Assembly (NCBI GenBank): GCA_930367205.1
Contig: OV884011.1
Location: 144,953,937 to 145,017,936 of the forward strand
From: Acanthosoma haemorrhoidale
Taxonomy: Eukaryota; Arthropoda; Insecta; Hemiptera; Acanthosomatidae
Length of the DNA: 64,000 nucleotides
Direction: 5' to 3'
The notes under the pieces were generated by a model that saw only the letters and a program-made list of their open reading frames with translations, had not been told where the DNA came from and did no database searches. Every line of letters begins with the position of its first letter. The stretch's first letter is position 1. Below, in pieces: positions 37,204 through 50,900 of this stretch. A program made the translations under genes and the position numbers.

Positions 37204-40200
37204 TTTCTTTCAAAACCCCGGCCCGGTCTACAATAGGGAGCAACAATGCACCGAAACTAAACATCCGAACTAGCGACTAAATCAAATTAGAAGATAAGAA
37301 ACATCAAGGCTATAAATCCGACAGCTGAAATTCTCCGTAAATAGGAAAATTTGTAATATTATCGCATATCAAGCCTGTTAGAAGTAAGATAATCTGTAAG
37401 CTTGTATTTATTGTATGACTGTGTGAATGCATTTATTTGTTATTAATATCCTGTGCCCAGGTTTTGGTCCGCCATCATGACTGCATCCAGGTTTCGAGTA
37501 CAATCTGGATAAAGTCATGGTGACTAGCCAGAAACAGCTGAGACATCAATTATTCAACATTTTCTGAAACACCGATGGATCAACAGTCCAAAGAAAAATT
37601 CTTCTTTCAGAACCCCGGCCTAGTCTAGAGGAGGGCAGAACGATGCACCGAAAGTAAAAGGCCGAACTACCGACTAAATCAAATTAGAAGAAAAGAAACA
37701 CCAAGGCTATAATGCCGACAGCTGAGATTCTCTGTAAATAAGAAAATTTGTAATAGTATAGCTTTTCACGACTTTTTGAAGTAACAGGCTTTGTAAGCTT
37801 GTCTTTAAACCATGAGTTAACCGTGTTGCATGCATTTATGTGTTATTTATATCCTGTGCTCAGGTCCTGGCACATTTCCAGGTTCTGGTCCGCCATCATG
37901 ACTGCATCCAGGTTTTGAGTACAATCTAGATGAAGTCATGATGACTAACCAGAACCAACTGAGACATCGAAGATTCAACATTCCCTGAGAACCTAATGGA
38001 TCAAAAGCCCTAGAAAAGTATATCCAAGGCTGCAAAGGTAACAGTTGGGATTTCCTTTAAATAAGATAGTTTTTATAGTAGTCATGATGTTCTTTGCAGG
38101 TCTTGTAGATGTAAGAGAATTTCTTAGCTTGTCTTTAACGTGTAATTTTACAGTTCTGCATGAATTTATTCGTGTTTTAGCGGCATATCCCGTGCTTTTT
38201 AAGTCTGTTAGAAGTATGAGAATTTGCCTTGGATGCCATTCATTTTTAGAGGTCTTTTTTCGTTTTTAATATTTAGCCTTTTGTAGTTACACGGGTAAAT
38301 GGATTTCTTCTACTATCTGTGCTTAATTTCACCCTTAGGATAAATAGTTGAGGTGTGAAATATCGTTAAAACTCTCAAACCGGTTAAATAATCAGTTTCG
38401 AAGCACTGTGAATGTGATAAAAGTCAATTCATGAAAACGAAATATTTAAAAATGTTTTTCTGAAACACCAAAATTATGAAAATGTTCGTAAATATGTGGT
38501 AAATAATGGTAGATATATTTAAACCAAAAAAAATTAATTATTGTAATCCAAAATATTCCAGATGTTTATCTGGACACTCTAGTCTAGACGTCTGACCTTG
38601 CAATTTTTTCAAGAGAGTTGTATATCTGCATATTTTTAGACCTCAATCGTTTTTAATTATACAATTATAGATTCTCAATAGCTTTATTCTATTTCCTGTA
38701 GCTTGGCTACATTTTATACATGTTATAATAAAAAAATAGCCATAGTAAAGACCTCAATCGTCCCGTATTCATGTACTAGTTGGGACAGGTTGTGTGGTGG
38801 TCTTAGTTACGGTCCGCAAATATAGATGCCCAAACGCTTTTACGCCACATTCCCAGTGTAAAGTGTGTCTTCTCTAGTTATAGTATTCATTATCGGAGCG
38901 GCGTGTTGTGCAGATCAGTTCGGTTAGTTGAACATAAGAATCCAAATGCATTGCGTATGACTGTGTGACTTACTACTTGCCTATTTACGGTGTGAAAATC
39001 GGTTTCCATTCAATGTCGCTACATCTTATCAGGTATGTGAACATATTTATTTGGGTATTTCTAGTCTAGGTTTACAAAGTGAAATTAAATATGTGAGTTT
39101 TAACATGGATCATGCTAAAAGGTGTGTGTTGGAAATATGCTTACTCTCCATGTATGGTTGACAATTGCTGTAAATATGCAAATGTAATATATTAGTGATT
39201 TTCGCAGATGCATCTCTTCAGTTAACGGTGTGCGGTTATTTTTATTTTAAAAGTATATGAGCGGTTTTTTTTTTTGTTTGAATATATTAAAATAGTTTAC
39301 TAATTCATACTAACTTTAAAATTCACGTAGCAATAATTTGTCGACTAAAAAAAAAATTGAGCAAATATTTGCTTATCTGCCTTCGAATCACAAGTATTAA
39401 TAATTTGTTCGTTATTTACAATTTTAAAACGTGTAGAATGTGGTCCATGGAAGTTTGCAAATGAAATTCATATTATTACTTATTTGTATTCAAGATAATA
39501 TTTGTCTAAAACTGCTGGAACAAAGAAGGGAATATTTACATTCCAGGAGGGGATCTGTTGTATGATTAGCAGCAAAGCAGGCATTTTTTTAAAATTTCTG
39601 ATTCCTGCTATGTCAAAATGTAATTAGTTTTCTTTGGTTTCCCTAGATAACCTTCATTTAGGAAACTCTTCAAATGATTGCTCCTAAACGTTGTATCCAA
39701 TGTCTTGGCTATAGTATAATCCATGTTATTCTTGGCATGGTGGTGAATTTATTTTGGAGACTACCATAGTAGTTTCCTAAGTTGGTTTCTCCGGTGTCTA
39801 TATTGGTCTGTTCTGTACACGGTTTTTGTCTTGTTGCGAGAAAATTCGATATTCTCTTCCATATGTAAACCGTATTTCTTTTAAGTGTGTTATTATTCGG
39901 AAAGGTTTATGTTTGTTATATTTTGTGGGATATATTGATTTAGCCATATGGGCTATCGGTTATTTTTTCTAACATGAGTAAATAGCCTCCTAGTTTTTGT
40001 TGGGTTTTCCTGCCTGGCTTGTGTTTTATTGCTTTCTCATAGCGAGATGTTTCCCGAGAATAATGGCCTCAGGTATGTTAGGGATCTTTCACTTATAGCC
40101 CGACCGAGGTACAAAGACGACCCCAAACATTTTTCTTATTTTGTACATACCATTGTTACTAGTTGGTTTATAGGAACAGGTGTTCCCAAGATTATTTTTT

Positions 40201-40923
40201 GCACTAAAATAAATAATTAACTATAAGGAAACTGATACAGTTACTGTAGATTAGCTTTATCGGAGTGAAGGTGTGGGGTCAATTATATTAGGATCTACAA
40301 GTATAGATATAGGGATAACCAGAATTTAGCATAAATCGATTTAAATAATACCATTTAGGTTGGCTAACGCCCCTTTATAATAAATATCATAACTCACCAG
40401 TTTAATTGTAAATCCAGGATTTTAGTACAATCTTGATGAAGTCATGATGACTAACAAGAACCAGCTGAGAGATGGAAGATTCAAAATTTCCAAGACCTCA
40501 ATAGATCAACCGCCCAAAGGAATATTCTTCTTTCAGAACTCCGACCCTGTCTAGAGGAGGCAAATCGACGCACTGAAAGAAAACGGCCAAACTAGCGACT
40601 AAAGCAAATAAGAAGAAATGCAGCACCAAGACTTTAATGCCGACAGCTGAAATTCTCCGTAAATATGAAAATGTGTAATACTATAGTATATCAAGCCTGT
40701 AAGAAGTAAGATACTTTGTTAGCTTGTATCAATCAAATGTCTGTGTTGCATGGATTAATTTGTTATTAATATCCTGTGTCCAGCACCTGGTCCACTATCA
40801 TGACTATGTCATGGTTTTGAGTATAACCTGGATGAAGTCATGCTGACTAGCCAGAACCAACCGAGACATTGAAAATTCAACATTTCTTTAGACCACAAAG
40901 GTTTAAAAGCCGAAAGAAAGATT
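37204..40923 (+). repeat. Tandem unit 11 (3720 bp)
   Basis: It carries CAGATCAGTT, GAGTAAATAGCC near 39980 (shared with unit 16) and GTACATACC in the candidate second exon (shared with units 14-16). It is the left neighbour of the shortened unit 12. Confidence 0.98.
39013..40220 (+). CDS. Candidate two-exon small ORF, unit 11
   Basis: Exons 39013-39032 and 40043-40220. GGC, CGA and a silent His42 CAT, first seen here and again in units 14-16. The branch region reads GAGTAAATAGCC, which leaves CTAAC itself intact. Confidence 0.33.
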
Positions 40924-41184
40924 TTTCTTTCAAAACCCCGGCCCGGTCTACAATAGGGAGCAACAATGCGCCGAAACTAAACATCCGAACTAGCGACTAA
41001 ATCAAATTAGAAGATAAGAAACATCAAGGCTATAAATCCGACAGCTGAAATTCTCCGTAAATAGGAAAATTTGTAATATTATCGCATATCAAGCCTGTTA
41101 GAAGTAAGATAATCTGTAAGCTTGTATTTATTGTATGACTGTGTGAATGCATTTATTTGTTATTAATATCCTGTGCCCAGGTTT

Positions 41185-41214
41185 TGGTCCGCCATCATGA
41201 CTGCATCCAGGTTT
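41185..41214 (+). other. A/B subrepeat crossover tract in unit 12
   Basis: A 30-bp stretch identical in subrepeats A and B, starting TGGTCCGCC and ending CCAGGTTT. Left of it the sequence is A-type (GCCCAGGTTT); right of it B-type (TGAGTACAATCTAGATG). Everything from the second half of A through the first half of B is missing, which fits unequal homologous exchange or single-strand annealing between direct repeats. Confidence 0.93.
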
Positions 41215-42311
41215 TGAGTACAATCTAGATGAAGTCATGATGACTAACCAGAACCAACTGAGACATCGAAGATTCAACATTCCCTGAGAACCTAATGGAT
41301 CAAAAGCCCTAGAAAAGTATATCCAAGGCTGCAAAGGTAACAGTTGGGATTTCCTTTAAATAAGATAGTTTTTATAGTAGTCATGATGTTCTTTGCAGGT
41401 CTTGTAGATGTAAGAGAATTTCTTAGCTTGTCTTTAACGTGTAATTTTACAGTTCTGCATGAATTTATTCGTGTTTTAGCGGCATATCCCGTGCTTTTTA
41501 AGTCTGTTAGAAGTATGAGAATTTGCCTTGGATGCCATTCATTTTTAGAGGTCTTTTTTCGTTTTTAATATTTAGCCTTTTGTAGTTACACGGGTAAATG
41601 GATTTCTTCTACTATCTGTGCTTAATTTCACCCTTAGGATAAATAGTTGAGGTGTGAAATATCGTTAAAACTCTCAAACCGGTTAAATAATCAGTTTCGA
41701 AGCACTGTGAATGTGATAAAAGTCAATTCATGAAAACGAAATATTTAAAAATGTTTTTCTGAAACACCAAAATTATGAAAATGTTCGTAAATATGTGGTA
41801 AATAATGGTAGATATATTTAAACCAAAAAAAATTAATTATTGTAATCCAAAATATTCCAGATGTTTATCTGGACACTCTAGTCTAGACGTCTGACCTTGC
41901 AATTTTTTCAAGAGAGTTGTATATCTGCATATTTTTAGACCTCAATCGTTTTTAATTATACAATTATAGATTCTCAATAGCTTTATTCTATTTCCTGTAG
42001 CTTGGCTACATTTTATACATGTTATAATAAAAAAATAGCCATAGTAAAGACCTCAATCGTCCCGTATTCATGTACTAGTTGGGACAGGTTGTGTGGTGGT
42101 CTTAGTTACGGTCCGCAAATATAGATGCCCAAACGCTTTTACGCCACATTCCCAGTGTAAAGTGTGTCTTCTCTAGTTATAGTATTCATTATCGGAGCGG
42201 CGTGTTGTGCAGATCAGTTCGGTTAGTTGAACATAAGAATCCAAATGCATTGCGTATGACTGTGTGACTTACTACTTGCCTATTTACGGTGTGAAAATCG
42301 GTTTCCATTCA

Positions 42312-43519
42312 ATGTCGCTACATCTTATCAGGTATGTGAACATATTTATTTGGGTATTTCTAGTCTAGGTTTACAAAGTGAAATTAAATATGTGAGTTTT
42401 AACATGGATCATGCTAAAAGGTGTGTGTTGGAAATATGCTTACTCTCCATGTATGGTTGACAATTGCTGTAAATATGCAAATGTAATATATTAGTGATTT
42501 TCGCAGATGCATCTCTTCAGTTAACGGTGTGCGGTTATTTTTATTTTAAAAGTATATGAGCGGTTTTTTTTTTTGTTTGAATATACTAAAATAGTTTACT
42601 AATTCATACTAACTTTAAAATTCACGTAGCAATAATTTGTCGACTAAAAAAAAAATTGAGCAAATATTTGCTTATCTGCCTTCGAATCACAAGTATTAAT
42701 AATTTGTTCGTTATTTACAATTTTAAAACGTGTAGAATGTGGTCCATGGAAGTTTGCAAATGAAATTCATATTATTACTTATTTGTATTCAAGATAATAT
42801 TTGTCTAAAACTGCTGGAACAAAGAAGGGAATATTTACATTCCAGGAGGGGATCTGTTGTATGATTAGCAGCAAAGCAGGCATTTTTTTAAAATTTCTGA
42901 TTCCTGCTATGTCAAAATGTAATTAGTTTTCTTTGGTTTCCCTAGATAACCTTCATTTAGGAAACTCTTCAAATGATTGCTCCTAAACGTTGTATCCAAT
43001 GTCTTGGCTATAGTATAATCCATGTTATTCTTGGCATGGTGGTGAATTTATTTTGGAGACTACCATAGTAGTTTCCTAAGTTGGTTTCTCCGGTGTCTAT
43101 ATTGGTCTGTTCTGTACACGGTTTTTGTCTTGTTGCGAGAAAATTCGATATTCTCTTCCATATGTAAACCGTATTTCTTTTAAGTGTGTTATTATTCGGA
43201 AAGGTTTATGTTTGTTATATTTTGTGGGATATATTGATTTAGCCATATGGGCTATCGGTTATTTTTTCTAACATGAGTAACTAGCCTCCTAGTTTTTGTT
43301 GGGTTTTCCTGCCTGGCTTGTGTTTTATTGCTTTCTCATAGCGAGATGTTTCCCGAGAATAATGGCCTCAGGTATGTTAGGGATCTTTCACTTATAGCCC
43401 GACCGAGGTACAAAGACGACCCCAAACATTTTTCTTATTTTGTACACACCATTGTTACTAGTTGGTTTATAGGAACAGGTGTTCCCAAGATTATTTTTTG
43501 CACTAAAATAAATAATTAA
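42312..43519 (+). CDS. Candidate two-exon small ORF, unit 12
   Basis: Exons 42312-42331 and 43342-43519. Codons as in unit 8. The ORF is untouched by the 421-bp upstream deletion, but it has one fewer inverted-repeat element in its upstream subrepeats. Confidence 0.33.
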
Positions 43520-45860
43520 CTATAAGGAAACTGATACAGTTACTGTAGATTAGCTTTATCGGAGTGAAGGTGTGGGGTCAATTATATTAGGATCTACAAG
43601 TATAGATATAGGGATAACCAGAATTTAGCATAAATCGATTTAAATAATACCATTTAGGTTGGCTAACGCCCCTTTATAATAAATATCATAACTCACCAGT
43701 TTAATTGTAAATCCAGGATTTTAGTACAATCTTGATGAAGTCATGATGACTAACAAGAACCAGCTGAGAGATGGAAGATTCAAAATTTCCAAGACCTCAA
43801 TAGATCAACCGCCCAAAGGAATATTCTTCTTTCAGAACTCCGACCCTGTCTAGAGGAGGCAAATCGACGCACTGAAAGAAAACGGCCAAACTAGCGACTA
43901 AAGCAAATAAGAAGAAATGCAGCACCAAGACTTTAATGCCGACAGCTGAAATTCTCCGTAAATATGAAAATGTGTAATACTATAGTATATCAAGCCTGTA
44001 AGAAGTAAGATACTTTGTTAGCTTGTATCAATCAAATGTCTGTGTTGCATGGATTAATTTGTTATTAATATCCTGTGTCCAGCACCTGGTCCACTATCAT
44101 GACTATGTCATGGTTTTGAGTATAACCTGGATGAAGTCATGCTGACTAGCCAGAACCAACCGAGACATTGAAAATTCAACATTTCTTCAGACCACAAAGG
44201 TTTAAAAGCCGAAAGAAAGATTTTTCTTTCAAAACCCCGGCCCGGTCTACAATAGGGAGCAACAATGCACCGAAACTAAACATCCGAACTAGCGACTAAA
44301 TCAAATTAGAAGATAAGAAACATCAAGGCTATAAATCCGACAGCTGAAATTCTCCGTAAATAGGAAAATTTGTAATATTATCGCATATCAAGCCTGTTAG
44401 AAGTAAGATAATCTGTAAGCTTGTATTTATTGTATGACTGTGTGAATGCATTTATTTGTTATTAATATCCTGTGCCCAGGTTTTGGTCCGCCATCATGAC
44501 TGCATCCAGGTTTCGAGTACAATCTGGATAAAGTCATGGTGACTAGCCAGAAACAGCTGAGACATCAATTATTCAACATTTTCTGAAACACCGATGGATC
44601 AACAGTCCAAAGAAAAATTCTTCTTTCAGAACCCCGGCCTAGTCTAGAGGAGGGCAGAACGATGCACCGAAAGTAAAAGGCCGAACTACCGACTAAATCA
44701 AATTAGAAGAAAAGAAACACCAAGGCTATAATGCCGACAGCTGAGATTCTCTGTAAATAAGAAAATTTGTAATAGTATAGCTTTTCACGACTTTTTGAAG
44801 TAACAGGCTTTGTAAGCTTGTCTTTAAACCATGAGTTAACCGTGTTGCATGCATTTATGTGTTATTTATATCCTGTGCTCAGGTCCTGGCACATTTCCAG
44901 GTTCTGGTCCGCCATCATGACTGCATCCAGGTTTTGAGTACAATCTAGATGAAGTCATGATGACTAACCAGAACCAACTGAGACATCGAAGATTCAACAT
45001 TCCCTGAGAACCTAATGGATCAAAAGCCCTAGAAAAGTATATCCAAGGCTGCAAAGGTTACAGTTGGGATTTCCTTTAAATAAGATAGTTTTTATAGTAG
45101 TCATGATGTTCTTTGCAGGTCTTGTAGATGTAAGAGAATTTCTTAGCTTGTCTTTAACGTGTAATTTTACAGTTCTGCATGAATTTATTCGTGTTTTAGC
45201 GGCATATCCCGTGCTTTTTAAGTCTGTTAGAAGTATGAGAATTTGCCTTGGATGCCATTCATTTTTAGAGGTCTTTTTTCGTTTTTAATATTTAGCCTTT
45301 TGTAGTTACACGGGTAAATGGATTTCTTCTACTATCTGTGCCTAATTTCACCCTTAGGATAAATAGTTGAGGTGTGAAATATCGTTAAAACTCTCAAACC
45401 GGTTAAATAATCAGTTTCGAAGCACTGTGAATGTGATAAAAGTCAATTCATGAAAACGAAATATTTAAAAATGTTTTTCTGAAACACCAAAATTATGAAA
45501 ATGTTCGTAAATATGTGGTAAATAATGGTAGATATATTTAAACCAAAAAAAATTAATTATTGTAATCCAAAATATTCCAGATGTTTATCTGGACACTCTA
45601 GTCTAGACGTCTGACCTTGCAATTTTTTCAAGAGAGTTGTATATCTGCATATTTTTAGACCTCAATCGTTTTTAATTATACAATTATAGATTCTCAATAG
45701 CTTTATTCTATTTCCTGTAGCTTGGCTACATTTTATACATGTTATAATAAAAAAATAGCCATAGTAAAGACCTCAATCGTCCCGTATTCATGTACTAGTT
45801 GGGACAGGTTGTGTGGTGGTCTTAGTTACGGTCCGCAAATATAGATGCCCAAACGCTTTT

Positions 45861-45872
45861 ACGCCAAGTGTG
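45861..45872 (+). other. 14-bp deletion junction in unit 13
   Basis: ACGCCA is joined directly to AGTGTGTC. The missing bases correspond to unit-1 positions 1645-1658, just upstream of the TATA-like element. The lost stretch ends in a copy of the AGTGT motif that follows it, so slippage between short direct repeats is a likely cause. Confidence 0.93.
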
Positions 45873-46017
45873 TCTTCTCTAGTTATAGTATTCATTATCG
45901 GAGCGGCGTGTTGTGCAGATAAGTTCGGTTAGTTGAACATAAGAATCCAAATGCATTGCGTATGACTGTGTGACTTACTACTTGCCTATTTACGGTGTGA
46001 AAATCGGTTTCCATTCA

Positions 46018-47225
46018 ATGTCGCTACATCTTATCAGGTATGTGAACATATTTATTTGGGTATTTCTAGTCTAGGTTTACAAAGTGAAATTAAATATGTG
46101 AGTTTTAACATGGATCATGCTAAAAGGTGTGTGTTGGAAATATGCTTACTCTCCATGTATGGTTGACAATTGCTGTAAATATGCAAATGTAATATATTAG
46201 TGATTTTCGCAGATGCATCTCTTCAGTTAACGGTGTGCGGTTATTTTTATTTTAAAAGTATATGAGCGGTTTTTTTTTTTGTTTGAATATATTAAAATAG
46301 TTTACTAATTCATACTAACTTTAAAATTCACGTAGCAATAATTTGTCGACTAAAAAAAAAATTGAGCAAATATTTGCTTATCTGCCTTCGAATCACAAGT
46401 ATTAATAATTTGTTCGTTATTTACAATTTTAAAACGTGTAGAATGTGGTCCATGGAAGTTTGCAAATGAAATTCATATTATTACTTATTTGTATTCAAGA
46501 TAATATTTGTCTAAAACTGCTGGAACAAAGAAGGGAATATTTACATTCCAGGAGGGGATCTGTTGTATGATTAGCAGCAAAGCAGGCATTTTTTTTAAAT
46601 TTCTGATTCCTGCTATGTCAAAATGTAATTAGTTTTCTTTGGTTTCCCTAGATAACCTTCATTTAGGAAACTCTTCAAATGATTGCTCCTAAACGTTGTA
46701 TCCAATGTCTTGGCTATAGTATAATCCATGTTATTCTTGGCATGGTGGTGAATTTATTTTGGAGACTACCATAGTAGTTTCCTAAGTTGGTTTCTCCGGT
46801 GTCTATATTGGTCTGTTCTGTACACGGTTTTTGTCTTGTTGCGAGAAAATTCGATATTCTCTTCCATATGTAAACCGTATTTCTTTTAAGTGTGTTATTA
46901 TTCGGAAAGGTTTATGTTTGTTATATTTTGTGGGATATATTGATTTAGCCATATGGGCTATCGGTTATTTTTTCTAACATGAGTAACTAGCCTCCTAGTT
47001 TTTGTTGGGTTTTCCTGCCTGGCTTGTGTTTTATTGCTTTCTCATAGCGAGATGTTTCCCGAGAATAATGGTCTCAGGTATGTTAGGGATCTTTCACTTA
47101 TAGCCCGTCCGAGGTACAAAGACGACCCCAAACATTTTTCTTATTTTGTACACACCATTGTTACTAGTTGGTTTATAGGAACAGGTGTTCCCAAGATTAT
47201 TTTTTCCACTAAAATAAATGATTAA
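46018..47225 (+). CDS. Candidate two-exon small ORF, unit 13
   Basis: Exons 46018-46037 and 47048-47225. Two amino-acid changes near the end: Cys60 to Ser and Asn65 to Asp; otherwise unit-1 codons. It lacks 14 bp just upstream of the TATA-like element, so a promoter there, if real, could be altered. Confidence 0.3.
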
Positions 47226-47928
47226 CTATAAGGAAACTGATACAGTTACTGTAGATTAGCTTTATCGGAGTGAAGGTGTGGGGTCAATTATATTAGGATC
47301 TACAAGTATAGATATAGGGATAACCAGAATTTAGCATAAATCGATTTAAATAATACCATTTAGGTTGGCTAACGCCCCTTTATAATAAATATCATAACTC
47401 ACCAGTTTAATTGTAAATCCATGATTTTAGTACAATCTTGATGAAGTCATGATGACTAACAAGAACCAGCTGAGAGATGGAAGATTCAAAATTTCCAAGA
47501 CCTCAATAGATCAACCGCCCAAAGGAATATTCTTCTTTCAGAACTCCGACCCTGTCTAGAGGAGGCAAATCGACGCACTGAAAGAAAACGGCCAAACTAG
47601 CGACTAAAGCAAATAAGAAGAAATGCAGCACCAAGACTTTAATGCCGACAGCTGAAATTCTCCGTAAATATGAAAATGTGTAATACTATAGTATATCAAG
47701 CCTGTAAGAAGTAAGATACTTTGTTAGCTTGTATCAATCAAATGTCTGTGTTGCATGGATTAATTTGTTATTAATATCCTGTGTCCAGCACCTGGTCCAC
47801 TATCATGACTATGTCATGGTTTTGAGTATAACCTGGATGAAGTCATGCTGACTAGCCAGAACCAACCGAGACATTGAAAATTCAACATTTCTTTAGACCA
47901 CAAAGGTTTAAAAGCCGAAAGAAAGATT

Positions 47929-50900
47929 TTTCTTTCAAAACCCCGGCCCGGTCTACAATAGGGAGCAACAATGCGCCGAAACTAAACATCCGAACTAGCG
48001 ACTAAATCAAATTAGAAGATAAGAAACATCAAGGCTATAAATCCGACAGCTGAAATTCTCCGTAAATAGGAAAATTTGTAATATTATCGCATATCAAGCC
48101 TGTTAGAAGTAAGATAATCTGTAAGCTTGTATTTATTGTATGACTGTGTGAATGCATTTATTTGTTATTAATATCCTGTGCCCAGGTTTTGGTCCGCCAT
48201 CATGACTGCATCCAGGTTTCGAGTACAATCTGGATAAAGTCATGGTGACTAGCCAGAAACAGCTGAGACATCAATTATTCAACATTTTCTGAAACACCGA
48301 TGGATCAACAGTCCAAAGAAAAATTCTTCTTTCAGAACCCCGGCCTAGTCTAGAGGAGGGCAGAACGATGCACCGAAAGTAAAAGGCCGAACTACCGACT
48401 AAATCAAATTAGAAGAAAAGAAACACCAAGGCTATAATGCCGACAGCTGAGATTCTCTGTAAATAAGAAAATTTGTAATAGTATAGCTTTTCACGACTTT
48501 TTGAAGTAACAGGCTTTGTAAGCTTGTCTTTAAACCATGAGTTAACCGTGTTGCATGCATTTATGTGTTATTTATATCCTGTGCTCAGGTCCTGGCACAT
48601 TTCCAGGTTCTGGTCCGCCATCATGACTGCATCCAGGTTTTGAGTACAATCTAGATGAAGTCATGATGACTAACCAGAACCAACTGAGACATCGAAGATT
48701 CAACATTCCCTGAGAACCTAATGGATCAAAAGCCCTAGAAAAGTATATCCAAGGCTGCAAAGGTAACAGTTGGGATTTCCTTTAAATAAGATAGTTTTTA
48801 TAGTAGTCATGATGTTCTTTGCAGGTCTTGTAGATGTAAGAGAATTTCTTAGCTTGTCTTTAACGTGTAATTTTACAGTTCTGCATGAATTTATTCGTGT
48901 TTTAGCGGCATATCCCGTGCTTTTTAAGTCTGTTAGAAGTATGAGAATTTTCCTTGGATGCCATTCATTTTTAGAGGTCTTTTTTCGTTTTTAATATTTA
49001 GCCTTTTGTAGTTACACGGGTAAATGGATTTCTTCTACTATCTGTGCTTAATTTCACCCTTAGGATAAATAGTTGAGGTGTGAAATATCGTTAAAACTCT
49101 CAAACCGGTTAAATAATCAGTTTCGAAGCACTGTGAATGTGATAAAAGTCAATTCATGAAAACGAAATATTTAAAAATGTTTTTCTGAAACACCAAAATT
49201 ATGAAAATGTTCGTAAATATGTGGTAAATAATGGTAGATATATTTAAACCAAAAAAAATTAATTATTGTAATCCAAAATATTCCAGATGTTTATCTGGAC
49301 ACTCTAGTCTAGACGTCTGACCTTGCAATTTTTTCAAGAGAGTTGTATATCTGCATATTTTTAGACCTCAATCGTTTTTAATTATACAATTATAGATTCT
49401 CAATAGCTTTATTCTATTTCCTGTAGCTTGGCTACATTTTATACATGTTATAATAAAAAAATAGCCATAGTAAAGACCTCAATCGTCCCGTATTCATGTA
49501 CTAGTTGGGACAGGTTGTGTGGTGGTCTTAGTTACGGTCCACAAATATAGATGCCCAAACGCTTTTACGCCACATTCCCAGTGTAAAGTGTGTCTTCTCT
49601 AGTTATAGTATTCATTATCGGAGCGGCGTGTTGTGCAGATAAGTTCGGTTAGTTGAACATAAGAATCCAAATGCATTGCGTATGACTGTGTGACTTACTA
49701 CTTGCCTATTTACGGTGTGAAAATCGGTTTCCATTCAATGTCGCTACATCTTATCAGGTATGTGAACATATTTATTTGGGTATTTCTAGTCTAGGTTTAC
49801 AAAGTGAAATTAAATATGTGAGTTTTAACATGGATCATGCTAAAAGGTGTTTGTTGGAAATATGCTTACTCTCCATGTATGGTTGACAATTGCTGTAAAT
49901 ATGCAAATGTAATATATTAGTGATTTTCGCAGATGCATCTCTTCAGTTAACGGTGTGCGGTTATTTTTATTTTAAAAGTATATGAGCGGTTTTTTTTTTT
50001 GTTTGAATATATTAAAATAGTTTACTAATTCATACTAACTTTAAAATTCACGTAGCAATAATTTGTCGACTAAAAAAAAAATTGAGCAAATATTTGCTTA
50101 TCTGCCTTCGAATCACAAGTATTAATAATTTGTTCGTTATTTACAATTTTAAAACGTGTAGAATGTGGTCCATGGAAGTTTGCAAATGAAATTCATATTA
50201 TTACTTATTTGTATTCAAGATAATATTTGTCTAAAACTGCTGGAACAAAGAAGGGAATATTTACATTCCAGGAGGGGATCTGTTGTATGATTAGCAGCAA
50301 AGCAGGCATTTTTTTTAAATTTCTGATTCCTGCTATGTCAAAATGTAATTAGTTTTCTTTGGTTTCCCTAGATAACCTTCATTTAGGAAACTCTTCAAAT
50401 GATTGCTCCTAAACGTTGTATCCAATGTCTTGGCTATAGTATAATCCATGTTATTCTTGGCATGGTGGTGAATTTATTTTGGAGACTACCATAGTAGTTT
50501 CCTAAGTTGGTTTCTCCGGTGTCTATATTGGTCTGTTCTGTACACGGTTTTTGTCTTGTTGCGAGAAAATTCGATATTCTCTTCCATATGTAAACCGTAT
50601 TTCTTTTAAGTGTGTTATTATTCGGAAAGGTTTATGTTTGTTATATTTTGTGGGATATATTGATTTAGCCATATGGGCTATCGGTTATTTTTTCTAACAT
50701 GAGTAACTAGCCTCCTAGTTTTTGTTGGGTTTTCCTGCCTGGCTTGTGTTTTATTGCTTTCTCATAGCGAGATGTTTCCCGAGAATAATGGCCTCAGGTA
50801 TGTTAGGGATCTTTCACTTATAGCCCGACCGAGGTACAAAGACGACCCCAAACATTTTTCTTATTTTGTACATACCATTGTTACTAGTTGGTTTATAGGA

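Larger units (their letters stand above)
40924..44222 (+). repeat. Tandem unit 12, shortened to 3299 bp
   Basis: This unit lacks 421 bp because subrepeats A and B are fused into a single chimera. It begins as A and switches to B within an identical tract at 41185-41214. The loss equals the distance between the matching tracts of A and B in unit 1 (263 versus 684). The candidate gene half is intact. ATATACTAAAAT near 42584 is private. Confidence 0.98.
44223..47928 (+). repeat. Tandem unit 13 (3706 bp)
   Basis: It lacks 14 bp at 45866/45867 (unit-1 positions 1645-1658) and is otherwise full. It carries GGTTACAG before the second 0.8 kb mark (shared with units 16 and 17), an 8-T run followed by AAATT near 46590, a private CCTAATTTC near 45341 and a private AATCCATGATT near 47420. 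The candidate second exon has two coding changes shared with unit 17. Confidence 0.98.
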
